Numbered from the stretch's first letter, positions 9,545 to 23,400 are shown. The stretch: DNA of 64,000 bases from Lineus longissimus (GCF_910592395.1 NC_088326.1:2919001-2983000), one strand, 5' to 3'. The notes: generated by a model from the sequence alone, not told the origin. Numbers and translations: made by a program.

Positions 9545-11308
9545 TAAGGAATGCATGTCAAAACTGGAAGAAGTTTATTATGTACGAATTCCGTCCAACA
9601 CTTTAATTTTTACAGTTCAATTACCGCGAAAAAGATGTTGAACTACTCGGATAGAATACCCTTTAAAAAGCGTAGGGTTAAGATATTATTGGAATATTAG
9701 TGAAACAGGGAGCCTGGAACTGCATCTCTACCGTGTATCGCGTAGTGCATTGTCTAGTGTATTTCGTAGTGTATTTTAGCGGAGACATTTTTCCCGCACT
9801 TTGGCCACGCCAAACGTCTTTTTTATTCTGTAAATTTTATTTTACACAGGAAGAATTCATACTAAATATTGCAATATTTCATGTCTATTGGTGTTTTTGT
9901 GTACAGGAGCGCACCAGACAGTGAGACGTGGAGATAGTGCTGGTGCTGTCAGTAGACTGAATCTGATTGGCCATAGCGATCAGTAATATAAGATGTGATC
10001 ACGTGATGTGACGTCAGCGCGGAATCCTCCTTGGGGAGCCTGGATGACAGAAGCCATATTGGCCAGATCAAGTTTCACAAATTAACCGATAGGTGTCTCT
10101 ACCATCTCACAGTGCATCGGCACTATTCACGCTTGTACAATGATTATTTTTATCACGAAGCCAAACCAGCTCGATCCAGTTCCCGAACTGTGCATATTGG
10201 ACATCTGGAAACCAACATTTGAACCCCAAACCCCTACCATGGCCAGTAGTCTCCCTTCAAAGGTTGGTACCATTCCGAATTTACGATCAAGCTTTTTAGA
10301 AACCAATGGCGTACTCGTGTTCGTGTAATGAATTTGATTGAAAGTTAATTTTGTTATAGATCAAAAAAAGGTTTTTTACCTTTAGACGAAGTTTTCAACT
10401 ACCTAACCAGTTGCCTTCCTCAGCAATCCGATCCACCATAGTTGTGCGTATATCCATCCTTCACCGCCGATAACTCCCCCCTGATATGATCGGCCGTCAG
10501 AAGGGCTGTTACTTTATCGATAGTCTCCCAGCATTCCCTTCCTTTCCCACGCATCCTCTGTCGCGACAACACTAACATTAAACTCACTGGTGGTTGTCGC
10601 ACGAGACACGCACTGAAAGCCATCATAATTGAAGACCAGGTGTTCAATGAGTAACGGTTCCAGGGATGCTGACCTGACCCAAATGCACAGTGCATGTTGT
10701 ATTGAAGAATGGTTACCTGAGCCGGAGGTTGGCGCCATCAATTCAGGCCGTCATTCAATTACTTTGTGTCGAGCAATTTGATTGGCCACCCGTTTTGATG
10801 GTGCGTCCGACAGATTACCTGGCAGGAGATATCGGCGGTGAAAGGAGGAGACTTAAGGACAGATATTCACCGCCGATAAGTCGCATGTTCCTAAGGGCTT
10901 CTGCTTAGTAGTGGAATTACTCAGTAGTTCTCAGTGGCAGCAAAGATGGCAGCACTGCACTGGAAAAGTTCTTGCAGTTATTTCTTCTTCTGGGGACCCC
11001 GCCTCGCAGACGTGTTAGAGGTGGTATGCCATATCGCCTCTGTTCATGGAAGCCGAGCCAATTTGGGAGCCATGGTTATTGTCCATCATTCTCTGTGATG
11101 GCCAACTTGTGGTAGTCACCTGAAGAAGAAGCCCGTGTGGCTCGGGTACTGGTCAACTCACCTACTGTGGGCAACAAGTAACGTCTGTTTGGTTCTCCTT
11201 TAGTCTAGTAACGAACTTCCTGGCCGTTTAACATTTGGCGTCATCCCTCCCAATTTTATCTTTGGGATGTACCAGAATGTTTCTGATGGTTTTGTGTGGT
11301 CTGAATGG
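9545..11308. other. Intergenic; no gene recognised
   Basis: Non-repeat sequence follows the array breakpoint. A 13-bp inverted repeat, TATCGGCGGTGAA at 10830-10842 and its complement at 10866-10878, is echoed by TTCACCGCCGATA near 10460, so 10460-10878 may be a degenerate transposon remnant. Open frames here are short and show no recognisable domain. Confidence 0.5.
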
Positions 11309-11554
11309 CGTAGAGATGTTATAAGCTTTCAGTGTTCTGGCCAGCCTTTCTGCCATGCCCACTCAGCAAATGTCTGGATATCCCAATTGGACTATCAAAG
11401 AAACAAATAGAAGGATAGACCTCAAGGCCGCCCAGGGCTCTACTCAGAATAAAAAGCTCAAGGATTCCCAGGAGAAGAGCAGGGGAATGGTTTTTGTGCC
11501 CTAGGCAGAAAACTGGCCAGAACACTGAAAGTGAAAGCTTATAACATCTCTACG
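11309..11554. mobile_element. Foldback MITE-like element with ~46-bp terminal inverted repeats
   Basis: The left arm, starting CGTAGAGATGTTATAAGC near 11309, is the near-perfect complement of the right arm ending GCTTATAACATCTCTACG at 11554. Both arms share TTTC, AGTGTTCTGGCC and TTTCTGCC blocks. The pentamer GAATG flanks both sides (11303-11307 and 11555-11559) and could be a target-site duplication. There is no coding capacity, so it is a non-autonomous element or inverted-repeat relic. Confidence 0.65.
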
Positions 11555-12574
11555 GAATGCATTATGTCCGACTATTTGCGACACCTGGGGTTAGAAATAG
11601 GAACTAGATAAACCAGGACCATCAGTAGATGAACATCGTGGTGTATACCCCTTGGACAGCATGAGAAAATAGGGTTACATGGAATCTAAATGGCCTTCGC
11701 CGGGAAATGATCATGTTAGGCTATCGGGTAAGGCCTACGTATATACCCGTCTCGGCGTAAGACGGAGAGATCGACCCCGCCCTTAATTTGCAACAGCTGG
11801 TCCTGTTTGTTCCTCTATTGGTCCTCTATTGGTCCTCGTCCTAGACTAGGCCCTACATGTACGCCTTGAACGACAAGTTTCGCCTCCTTTGCTTATGTTT
11901 TCTCATCATCCACGTACATAGCAACACGCAGACGGCAATAACAATGGCAGACGATATGCCCACACCCAGTTTCAATACTTCAAAAGTCGATTTTACACCA
12001 GCTGGTGCACCAATGGATTGACGCAGAATATCTGCAGTATGGCGTATGTTGATTACCGCTGCTAGTCTCGTATCGTCTGTGTGTCCCTATGCGCGCGGTA
12101 ACTAGGCAAACGTGGTCCCAGGCAACAGGCGGGTGCATATAAATTATTGCCCGGCGCAACCGCGGTTGGAACGCAGTGAACAGTGAATAGGCCCGAAATG
12201 ATTTGCTAGCGATTGTATTGTACACGCGCTGTACATAGGATGATGAAATGGATGCGGCTCTGTGAATCAAAGGGTATAAGGATTTACCAATAACGGATGG
12301 ATATATTACATCTCTGCGAAAATGGCATAACGACTCAAGAAAAAGGTAGGAAAATTAACACTATTTATTTACAAGTAAAGAAAGATTTATATGTTTGATG
12401 TGGTGCCCCAGCCATATGTTGCTGCAACACCCAAATTGTATTATGGCCCAGGACGACTGTAGTCGTAGTGCATCTTTTATCTAAAAATAAATTAGATGTG
12501 CTCGTTTTGAACAAGTTCTTTCAACATTGTTATAATAAACGCGCTTTACAAGCATTGATTTCAAATTCGCATTA
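11555..12574. other. Intergenic; no gene recognised
   Basis: AT-rich, with short open frames only. No domain, RNA or strong splice signature was recognised. Confidence 0.5.
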
Positions 12575-12590
12575 CCCCCCCCCCCCCCCC
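12575..12590. repeat. Poly-C tract (16 nt)
   Basis: Uninterrupted C run. Similar G/C homopolymers occur at 32390-32408, 48389-48407, 52107-52123 and 60596-60612. Confidence 0.95.
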
Positions 12591-12863
12591 GATCCCCTCA
12601 CAAATGAAAGAGATGATACGCGTGGTGCGTGTTGCTGACGTCAATCAATTCAACTACTCCCAACGTGTCAATCAAAAAGGTTGTCAATTAGTCCATTTAT
12701 CAAACTTGATGACCAATTGACATGGGGGGAAATGACAAAAAGCGAAAGTGACTGCGATATGATAACTCTAAATCCTGCTCAGGATTTATTTCATATATAT
12801 ATAATTATATAGTCGAGTTACCCTACCGGAGTACAGAGTTACCCCTAACTTGCCGGTATAAAC

Positions 12864-12956
12864 TAACTAGCTAACTAGCTAACTAGCTAACTAGCTAACT
12901 AGCTAGCTAACTCGCTAACTCGCTAACTCGCAAACTCGCTAGCTCGCTCGCTCTGG
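12864..12956. repeat. CTAACTAG / CTAACTCG microsatellite
   Basis: About eleven copies of an 8-bp unit, CTAACTAG, grading into CTAACTCG and CTAGCTCG toward the right. Confidence 0.92.
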
Positions 12957-13079
12957 ACCGCGTGGACCTACGGAGTACGTTTTCGCTGCTCTCAGGTTGA
13001 TAACTGCAGCATTGAAGACTCGAGAATCTGACTGAACCGTTGTTTCTGCCTGTCAACTTTCTGTATTGGAATATAAGCT

Positions 13080-13312
13080 CTGGTAGGAGGCTTTTTCCGA
13101 CTTCTGAACGGTTTCTCTAAATTTTTCCTGATTAATCCTGATTAATCCGAAAAATACTAGGGCTACCCTATTTTGGGAAGCCCTGGTATTTTTTACCGAC
13201 TTTTTAGAAATCCGACCATTCAAAGAAAAGTCGGACAATGTCAGACATTTGTCGGATGAATCGGAAAAAAATTTGAGAAACCGTTTAGAAGTCGGAAAAA
13301 GCCTGCTGCCAG
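13080..13312. mobile_element. MITE-like element with ~50-bp terminal inverted repeats
   Basis: The left end contains AGGCTTTTTCCGACTTCT, ACGGTTTCTC and AATTTTTCC. The right end is its complement with few mismatches (TTTAGAAGTCGGAAAAAGCC). The interior has a direct repeat CTGATTAATC and an inner CTAGGGCT / AGCCCTGG pairing. It spans about 230 bp with no coding capacity. Open frames called through it are shadows of the repeat. Confidence 0.7.
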
Positions 13313-13539
13313 TGTAGGTTCTTTATTAGCAGTGGCAAATTTTTGAAGGCCCACCCCTGTTGAAAATTCATCTCTGATGTTGTAGATCTTAGTGAGAAAA
13401 GTATTGATTATGACTGCTCTGGCTGTTATGAGAAATGCATGGCTCTCGCTCACTTTGCATCGTGTACATCACATTTGGTGCTGAAAAGAACCGATATCAT
13501 TTGATGATGGTGTGGTGCAACATGTTTAACCCCATTCTC

Positions 13540-14270
13540 CAAGCAGACATAATATTCAGGCTTCTCTCCGCCAATATCAGCTTCCATGCTGTGTGGACTG
13601 GCCATCGTACACTGCGATCGCGTAATCGGACCAGCGTGCCATAATTCATGTGTATTTTCATTTCTACGTTTGTTTTTCAAAAGTATTTTTCAAATCTTTG
13701 CGGATCAATGGCGAGGGGGTAGAAAGCATTTTTTTGGTCGAAAAGCGGTACGGGTAAAGTACCCGGCATCATGATAGTGTTTCCGATTCACTCGCCCACA
13801 ACTGCAGTGCATTCTCACCAAGGTGCTTCCCCAAGCATTCTCGATTATCTCGCCTGTACACAATGTATGAAACACAGCGCTTCATTTTTGATAGATTTTA
13901 TGATTGCATGTAATGAAAGGGTCAATAAAGCAACATTTGTTATTGCTGGCAATGTCAGGCGTTGGTTTATATCACCATGGCGAAATGTAGATGATCACTT
14001 TATATGTCCCCGGCGACACTGGCGGGCCGGTCCTAGTAGACGGGCGCTGAAACCGTACTTGGAGGGACCAGTCCGAAGCAGCGAATAGGCCATGGGCCAA
14101 ATCAAGAAAGCTGCCATTCATGACGTCATTTCGGGGCTAAGTTATCCTTTTCATTCTCCAAAGCAGACATAATATGCAAACATATTCTCTCTACCAGTAT
14201 TAGCACCATGTTGAAAAGTCACTGTACCTTATACGTTGCGATTGCGCAGTGTAATTGAACTGAAAATGGC
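13540..14270. repeat. Two diverged copies of a ~115-bp repeat
   Basis: The segment at about 13537-13655 (ATTCTCCAAGCAGACATAAT) and the one at about 14152-14265 (ATTCTCCAAAGCAGACATAA) align along their length. Both include a CTCTC..CCA.TAT.AGC block and a later TGCGATCGCG / TGCGATTGCG block. They are an old dispersed or tandem repeat with about 600 bp between copies. No gene is seen in the surrounding 13313-16603. Confidence 0.5.
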
Positions 14271-16603
14271 CGTGGCCACAGATTCGTACTCCGCTGGGGA
14301 CAACATTACAAAAACTTATGCTGTCTACAATAACATAGTTTCCATTAACATGTTTCATTGGACTATTCTGACGATGTCTCAAAGTTTCGCATCAAGGTAT
14401 GCATTGAATGTCTTGTAATAAGGATATGAGCGGATCCTGCACATTCTGAGATAATGGCGGCCAATTCAAGCAGGGAGGCAACGACGTCATATATAATTAG
14501 AGATCCGGTCATGGGCAAGGAGGATGTATCTATCCTATGATCATGATGAATAAGGTGATAACACACATAATCATGCAAGTTCCCACAAATAGTTGCACGT
14601 TAACTGGATACGAGAATATCCAATGCCAGTTATCTTAGTTCAACATTTCACTCCTAGGTGGCCGAACTACTTGCTTCGGGCCTGCCTCCTGGGAGGAAAC
14701 TCATGAACTATGTACAAGTAAACCATGTGTCTTCCCCTACACATACGCTACCATCACTATCAGCTTTCACGCTCCAATGGTAAATCGATGTCAGAGTGGT
14801 TTGTACCAGCAAGTCCCTGGACTCTAATGCCGCTCCACGCTAATCCATTGTTTGGAATTATCAATTCTATTGTACATATTGTAATGCTAGATGTTGGAGT
14901 CAGAATTCGTAATGAGCAAGTGAATGCATTTGGAGTGTGCTGTAAAACATGTAGGTGACAAGTTATTGCATTGGTAATTAGCTGTGATGGAACAGAAATA
15001 TGTGCTTTTGGAAAATAAGAATAAAGAGATTGAAATGTCCAGCGCAGTTTTCGCCCTCTTCACATTCCCACATACCCCTCTCTCACACAATAGAAACATC
15101 TTACCACACTCAGGCTATCTATTAGCCTCGCTAAGGAGACATGGCTAGTGTTTACCCCAAGCATGTCTAGTCGTCATGGCAACGTCTAGTTTCGTTTGAT
15201 TGGTGCGAAGGTGTACCTTGCATTGTTGGTTGGTTAGACTCCGGGGACAGTGCGTGGTACCGATGTGGAGGACAGCGGGGGTGGGTGGTGCTATTACTGA
15301 TTAATTTACTAGGTAAAGGGCACCGATCAACAGTTAGGCCACAGGCACGTAAAATCAAGAGCTCTTAGCTCCACCACAGCCTTCCTCCCAATCGTCTGAA
15401 AAATACCCCCCTCCAGACTGCACACGTACACGCAAACCATTCTTTTACGTGTGTCAGTGAGAGGAGGAGGTGTGCCTGTCAATTGATTAGGGGGCTGGGG
15501 GGGGGGCAGTTGACACCATCCGCACAATCAAGACTGCATGCGCCCCTAACTCCCAAGTCTTGTCCTCCGAAACTCGATTTGGATTACGTGTCGGCGTTCA
15601 TTTCAACCATCGACGCCCTGGTCTGCATGTGACATGACCAGACCGACCCCATTGGACGATTCGGCAAAAAAATTAGAGTTTGATAGAATATCAAGCCTTG
15701 AGCATCGATGTGTGTGCATGTATCCTATACTACAAGCCACGTGCTAGAAGGGCCCGAGCTCTCCTTTCTCGATACCCAGTGTGGAAGTGAAGTTCCCCGA
15801 CTTGCTTCACCTTACATTGTCAGATAGATAATACACTGTTTATCATTCTTACAGCTTCAGGATAAATACTGTGAGATAAAATATACTTAGTGAAACAATG
15901 TACACAGAACACACAATATTTGCCTTTCTTTTTTGGATAAAACTCTGTTGCATTGTATCCACAAATTCAGCCGCATTTACAAAAGAATAAATTGATAGGT
16001 CATGACGTCCCGCAGGAAATCATGGGCTCGTTTAATCAACAGTGCTAAGAAACTTCATTCTTTATTGTGCCGAATGAAAAATGCGGTAACATTTTTGAAC
16101 AGAGCTTTTTTCAGTTTATTCCACTTTATAACCCGCCAGACAATAGGGGGGTTTTACAGCCCTTAGGCCTACATAAGAGGAGGTACGAACGACGAAACAC
16201 TAGGTGTGTTTGCCGAAAAAGCATTAAAGTGTTTTTCAAAAGCTCAAAAACCCTTGTTTCTAAAAGTGTATAATGGGTGTGATGATGTCTGCTGCCAACA
16301 GTAGCGTCACTGTCTTCCACCTGCTTGGCCAATTCTCCAATGTACTGACCGACTTAATGGCCGGGCCTGTCTGGACCAGCTGCTCTTAATAGATTTGCTT
16401 ACATTGACTTGCTGAAACAAACTGATTCGTTTATGGCGTTTCCATCTTCTGACAATCTAATAGAACAGAAGGGGCAACATCAGGCAGTACCTTTCTTTAG
16501 AGAAGGTTATTGGTGGATAAGAATACACAGGGCCGGTAAAGAAGTATAAACTGTCACCTTGGAATTAGTGTCCGGCCATATTGTATTGTGATGGATAATG
16601 GTA

Positions 16604-17436
16604 CACTGGGTGATTTCAAAGTTGGTTTTGGTTTTAGTGTTGGGTGTTAGTGTCAGTTTTACTCTTAATTTCTACCCCTAAAAACCTATGTCTGGATAAG
16701 ACCAATTCGAGGTTTTAGTTTAACACCAACACCTGGTTTTGTCTTAACTCCTAAAACCTGGGCTGAAACTAAGAAGAGGTTTTATTCTGCAGGTAAAACT
16801 AACACCAAGATGGGCAGAGATAAAACCTTGGAAAAACCAAACATGCATGTTGTTGTCGTTGTTACTGTTGTTTCCCTATTGTAACCGCTTCCGATCTATA
16901 TAAATTTGTTCGTCTTCTTTCACGTCCATCATCATTCCCATCAGCGTTCAAAATACCAGTAACTACTTCTTGAAATGGTACAAACAACACCAACACCAAC
17001 TTTGAAATCCACTCGGTGTTAATGCCTAAGGTGTTAGTTTTATTGGTAATACAAAATGCACTACAAATCTTCCAAATATAACACCGAGCAAGGATTAAGA
17101 TCAGACCTTGGTGTTCCAATTCGTTTCAGTGTGAAACTAAAACCTAATTTGAAATAGGATAATGCTAAAACTGAGTGTCAAAACTAACACCAGAACTGAC
17201 TTCATTTCTGGTGTTGTGGAGAGTTTTAGTTTTAGTCCTGGTGTTAGTTTTTGACACTAAAACCATCCCTTAGTTTTTAGCTCAAACCGGACATAATGCT
17301 AAAACCAACAAACACCAACTTTGAAATAGGATGAAACTAAAACCCAATTCATTTCAATACTGGTTTAATCAAGGGTTTTAGTGTTCCATTTAGTTTTAAA
17401 ACTAAATCTAAAAACTGACTTTGAAATCACCCAATG
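16604..17436. mobile_element. 833-bp non-autonomous DNA transposon candidate, TA-flanked
   Basis: The ends are CACTGGGTGATTTCAAAGT on the left and the complement of CATTGGGTGATTTCAAAGT on the right. TA dinucleotides flank both sides (16602-16603 and 17437-17438), as in Tc1/mariner insertions. The interior has no transposase. It is filled with recurrent AAAACTAA, TTTTAGTT, ACACCAA and TTGGTGTTAGTTTT motifs in both orientations. A much shorter element at 56255-56380 has closely similar ends. Confidence 0.72.
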
Positions 17437-20400
17437 TACATGGTTCTGTAGAGGCCATGTCAGTCAATAGCTCAAAGATGAAAGCGCATAATAGTATCCG
17501 TTGTTCCCCGAACAGTCTATTCTCGGACATCAGAGATTCCGAGGCCGGTTTGTCGTTGTATTCTCTTCCAACCAGATCTACCAGCCTGACTCACATCGGA
17601 AGAACAACAGTCACGTCCACGGCCAATCGGAACCATTAAGCAACACATCACATCATCTTATTCGGGCAAATTATTCACCGCCTCCCGATATCCCATGGGA
17701 CCCCGGCCAATATCGCCCACCAGTATACGTTGGCTGCGGGGAATTTGACCTGTATAGGCTGACAACCTGAACTATTTGTTTTGTGGCCGACATGTTCGCG
17801 AAAAGATGTGAGGTGAAGTAAGTTTTCCCCATGGTGAAGTTCTTTCACCACAACCTAATATCCCATGGGGTTCCGACCAATTCGCCAACCAGTACGTTGG
17901 ATACGAAATCCACGATGGAAACCTGTCGGCTGACAACCTGACCCTTTTTTTGTGACAGACGGGTTCGTCCGGAGTAATGAGGGATCGAGATGAAGGATAT
18001 ATTTCTGATTGAAATTATTTCACCCCCATCCTCCGGCTAATAGCGGTTATATCTCATTTGCTTACCTCCATTCTTTAACACAGGGTGATGAGCTGAAAGT
18101 GTTATATTCCTATACACTACTCAAGCACGTACACACATGGGTAAATCACCGAGAGTCTACATAGTAATTCTGTCGCCTTTACACAGACAATATAAGGAGA
18201 CCAGTATTGCTTGGAGCAGGATTTTAGAGATATTGTCGTAGAGGAAAAACCACTTGACGTTATTTGGCATCGTTTGCTATTGAGAGCAATTTGTACGGCC
18301 TCTCTGGGGGAATATCCCGCGCACGCGCTTTGCTGTCGAGCTGTTCAAGGGGTAGGCCGTTTGTTTTTACTGTATTTACTGGTGGCGCATGGAAATAGAA
18401 ATTCACAATGCCGTAGTGCAGTTATTATGAAAGCAAATTTGCTGAAATTAAGTATTTACTATATTTACATATCGGTTTACAAAATGCCATGGTTTGAATT
18501 TATATTCAGTGCGTAAATGTATTTTCACAATAAGATATTTTCAAATTCGAAATCGACTCAAATCGTGCATCAAATTTACGAAATACGCTTTGATTTCTTG
18601 CAAAGAATCATTGCGGAACTTCAATGTCTTTATCAAGGTGCAAACGACCATCCCATAAGGCATGCTACAACCTGATGCACTATACTATACTGTATATCAA
18701 TCTTACAACATTTAAGGTTTGTCGGAAGGCAAATAATCGTTTGCTAAGTTTATCGCAAACATTGACAAGCAATAAGAATAAATTCTGCAAATCGTGAAGA
18801 TAATAATGCTCAGAATGGCGGAAAACGTGTCCATAAATTCCTGGAAACTTCAGATTATTTCCAATAAATTCCACAAAATGTGCAGGTGTACTTGACACAA
18901 GTAAATCATGATTAATCACGCGGAATCTCGCGGGAGCGAGAACGGTACGAGATTAAGAGTGCCGTATGTCAAAAGTTTAATCGAAAGCATTCCTCGTGTC
19001 TTCTGAACATAAATCACAAAAAATATCCTGACATTATTTGACAGAAAACACCTACCAATTTCATAAGTATAAATGGGATAGATCATCTTTGTAAAAGCTA
19101 TACTTTGTTGAATTGGTTTGAAATAGAAATGAATGTGGCAACATGTCGTTTGGTCGTAATGTATAAGAAATGCTCGCTGTTCAAATGTAGCCTATAGTTT
19201 AAATTTCGTTATAACAACTTTAATTCAACTTCGGGTGGGCCAAAAAACGTGTCAAAATTTAAGGATCAATCACCCACGCAGTCATCAATCTGACTGGCTG
19301 AAATTACTCATCGTAGCTGAAATATTGAAGCAACATAAAGTGAATGTAAATAATTTTCTATCAATGGGGAACCAGTCAACCGACGTACGGTGAACATTTC
19401 AATTGGCTTACACTGCCTTGTTTAGTCTCCGATGCACTGTATGGCTAGGAGCAAATGGAGCGTGATGACTGAGGACATATCAATGGGCGTCAGATCGACT
19501 GGTGTTACATTCAATATGTTGTTGCAACAGGAATGGTACATCATTTCCAAACCATTTGGGAGTCCTGCAGTAAATATGTCAGTCTCGTTCATTGGTTCGG
19601 ACGGCCAGATTGTGAGTGATATATACAATGTAGTTTTGATGTTGAAAAATATGCCGATGTTGTTTCGGTTGGAATGGCATCATTTCCAACCATTGGCAGT
19701 ACTGCAGTTAATTGCTCAATATTCCCTATTTGTTCGGACGTTACACTAGCAACTCTTGTAGTAGAGGGCTGGACAACCAGTGCCACAAACAAGTTTGGTC
19801 GTTTGAAAGTCAAAATTGTAATTTCAAAACGAGAGATTTAGAGATTGAGAAAGCCAGAATTTACCAGTATAGACAATGCACATGGATGTATATACATGTA
19901 CATTGCATAGTACATTGTAAGTCATCTGGCAGTGTAACTAGTATATGGCGGATTTACAATGCACTTACAATGGTAATGTTCCTGAGGGCAAATTTGATGC
20001 AGACATCACATCAAAATTAAGACTATAATTTGATATCTGCTTCATTTTGATGGTTTTTCCAGCTACACCACAACAATAAGAGCATAAAAGAGTGTATGTA
20101 GAGTGCATAGAACTGTTTACTACTGGTTTATTATTCAATCTTTAGTAGTTAGATGTCATGATATTGAATTATTTCGCAAATAAGTCATAATCATTGCATT
20201 CTTTAAGATTAATGGTGGAGCCGTTAGAATGTGTGCACATCTGCGCTTTACAATGTAAAAAACTAGATATATAACAGTTCCCTATTAATCTGACAAAGAC
20301 TATTTGTTGGGATCTCGTGTAAGGCCTGACCATACATGAAGAGAATCTCCGGCTGTTTGAGCGGCGGAATGGAAGCATCGGTGCCTGGTCACCTCTGGGA

Positions 20401-21012
20401 TGTCAGATTCGATTCTCGATCGGTCCCGGTATACTCGATCATGTGATGGAGAGGGCAACTCAACTCTCTTCGACTGCGGAGGATTCCTCTGCAAAGCAGG
20501 GGCCTAGTGCCTTTTAAAATCATTACCCCATTCGGTTGAGGCTTATCCGACATAACGCCAAGTTGAAAAGATAACGCCAAGTTGTTGGCAAAAAAGTTGT
20601 TTTGAGCACCCGGGCGCAGATTTCGGCTGAAGGGAACAGGGAAGATGCTAAACCAAGTAAAAAGCCCGGAAAAAGTGAACGTGGATCCCAACATGAGCCC
20701 CCGGTTGACGAATTGCTCTCCGGCATAACCCATCGTTCCCGACCATTTCCCAACGAAAACGAAACGTCATATGACCAGGACGTGGAAACGAAGCAAGCTG
20801 TTGAATCAGGCCGAGATCCGGCCCAAAGAAATTACCAAGCAAGGGAAAAACTGAACCAGGCCCAAAGCCCGCCAGAAAGCACAAAAACGTCTCCCAACGA
20901 GCTCCTCCATACATCCACCGCCCGGTTGACAAATTGCCCCCGAGGGACAGCCCATCATCCCCTTTCTACGATAAACGATATCGATTTGTCTTGTTATCTC
21001 AATCACCAATAA
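17437..21012. other. Intergenic; no gene recognised
   Basis: Contains scattered short open frames. The longest on the + strand (20602-21012) covers a degenerate internal duplication: CCGGTTGACGAATTGC near 20701 and CCGGTTGACAAATTGC near 20922. It shows no recognisable domain and I do not call it a gene. Near 20365-20440 there is a weak tRNA-like GATTCGATTC box. Confidence 0.45.
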
Positions 21013-21194
21013 TAGCAAAGCGTTTGATCGATTCCTGAGTAATGCCAAATGGTACATGTTCCCCTGGGTCGCTTCGGCCTGTTTTACAACTGGCAGCCGC
21101 CGATGCGTTGAGAAACTGCAGCGAGGCGGCTTTTCGAGAAGATTCACAGCCGCCGTTATACATTTATAACTGCAACGCAGACCAACTTGAGGAT

Positions 21195-21300
21195 TTTCGA
21201 GAGATCCTATGATGGAATTTGCTATAGAATCTGTCACAATCATCATAGATTTACCTGATAGATTTTACCATGGACCATCATAAATTCTATGACAGAATGT
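21195..21300. repeat. ATGATGG / CCATCAT palindromic repeat, copy A
   Basis: Repeated, inverted variants of ATCATAGATT, TCTATGA and ATGGACCATCATA form several overlapping hairpins. A longer copy of the same style lies at 38440-38585. Confidence 0.55.
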
Positions 21301-23269
21301 TTCCCCGTGTACTGACGTTTCCAATTTCGTTTGTTTCTGGCGTTGCCATGGTGAAGTCATCTCCGATGTCTATATCAGCATGATCAGACATTCGCGAAAT
21401 TATTTTTCCTAGAAGTTCTTGTCCACGATTAGTTTGGGTGTTCGCCAGCAGTTTTTATTGGGCAATTGGTCTGAAAGCGTTTTGGTACTTGTTTTGTCGA
21501 TATCGGAAAACCTCACTCACGTCAAGTTACGGATGAGATTCTGTTGCGTCATCAAGTCAGGACAAAATTCATTTTCCGCGAAGCCCTGACATGCGCAGTC
21601 CCTGGTTCAGCGGTCACCAGGATATCGCAGTCTTTTGTTTGGTTTGTAAAGTGGTTTACGGAGATCTTACAGGGATCAAATAGTACCGAGGTTAAAATAT
21701 GCATACGCGAGGCACTCTAAGCGTTACAGGGTCTACATGGGAACGAAATTGATGGACATGGTGCCCTGAACTCGAACAATAAAAACTGAAGTACTCACTG
21801 ACCCAGTAGTTTGAGGCGGGTCACTCTGTTGGATGATTCGAACCGGCGCATGTGGAGGTCGAGGCTCGAGTAACTTTCGCAACACTCCTATACTGCATAT
21901 AGACTGCCGCTCAGAGCTGCAGCACAGGTTGACATGTAAAGTTAGCTGTATTTTCCATTGAGATAAGATTAGGGTATTGGGAGCTTTGCCTTTTTCTGGG
22001 CTACCCCGTTTCCCTCTCTGTTCAATCATTGGAATTAGCCAAAACCCTATCGATTTACTACTGGATACCAATAAAAGTTGACATATATTCAAAGAATTTC
22101 TGTCAGGTCTGTGCCAAGACCGCTAAAACTTTAATCGACTACTTAAGCGAAGGCCACAACTTTATGAGCAAATTCGATGATGCGTCAAAATTGATGATGT
22201 GGTAAAGTGAGCTTGAACTGCTTGAGCTGCTCACTCTGGCTTAAAATATCAATGGAGCATGTAAGAGATGAGTACATCCTAACAGAATCAATAGTTTAAG
22301 GATGTGACGGTTTAAATAAAGTTCTCACTGAAGAATTTACTCTGAGAATGTTAGACGTTTTGCATGTACGTGTAATGTATATACTCTAGATCTCAGACCG
22401 GCTGCTTAATGACTATGCTATCGAAACAATGACCTCACCGGAACATGGCGTCATGACCATTGGACAACATAGTGTTGATTATCCGTTGTCTATCCAAATT
22501 AAACATGAATGGCATTTGATATTTAGTTTGAATTGAATATTCAGTCATAGTCATAGTCATAGCTCGGTGAAACTAGAGCATTGATGTATGAGTTGTAGTG
22601 CGTCGTGTGCCGGATTCGACCTACAAATGATGCTTCACTGCATGTTATTGATTTTGTTACGTCAAGTTCAATTTGGAATGAAACTCCCAACCTCCCCAGG
22701 GACCATGGCTAGTTTGAAAACCTAGGCAACGTCACGTGCCCGTCTACATGTATGAATATGGGAAGCCCTACTACCATTTCTACCCAACAGTGGAAGCAAG
22801 GCAACCAAAATGTCTCTGATAGAAACAGAATCGTCCAATATGGAAAGCTTCTTTTGACAGCAACATTGAGACAGGATCACGCTTGGGTATATTACTCTCG
22901 TGGGAGAAAAATACCTCACAAGCAGCAAGTTTGGACTTCCTGACAGGTATTGACCAATCAGAAGAGAGCTACCATACTTGTTCGGCACATGCCATGATCA
23001 CTTACGGGGGTGTTTATTGGTCAAAACCAGTCACCTGACAAGTCCTACATGATTTCTGCTAGAGGAAAGTACCAAATTCATTCAAACGGGTGTACGAGAT
23101 GTCATACTCTCATTTCCGTACCACAATGAACGAAAATGACTACATCATCATTAATTATAGAGGATGACACATCACCTGATCGAATTTTCCGCTCCTGAGT
23201 AAGCAACAACAGATCAGGAAGATTATACTTGGACATGTTTAATGTATTGACTTCATTAGGTTAGAAAAG

Positions 23270-23400
23270 TGCCAACAATGATATGGGCTCTGTCAAGCCC
23301 AATAAACGGTCTATTGTCTTTAAACAACACCCGCTCACACCTAAGGCTTTTCTGTCTCATCAAAGGGCTATCAGGCAAATCTTGGTTGGCCGTGGCTATT
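23270..23400. repeat. Dispersed repeat family R1, copy 1
   Basis: Shares CTATTGTCTTTAAACAACAC, CCGCTC, a TATCAAAGGG-like block and GGCAAATCTTG with 48722-48850. A weaker copy lies at 39262-39360. No coding capacity. Confidence 0.55.

Noticed and set aside
20602-21012. 136-codon + strand frame, Pro/Ser/Glu-rich
   Set aside because: It lacks any recognised domain, covers a degenerate duplication, and has equally long minus-strand frames. Expression evidence would be needed.
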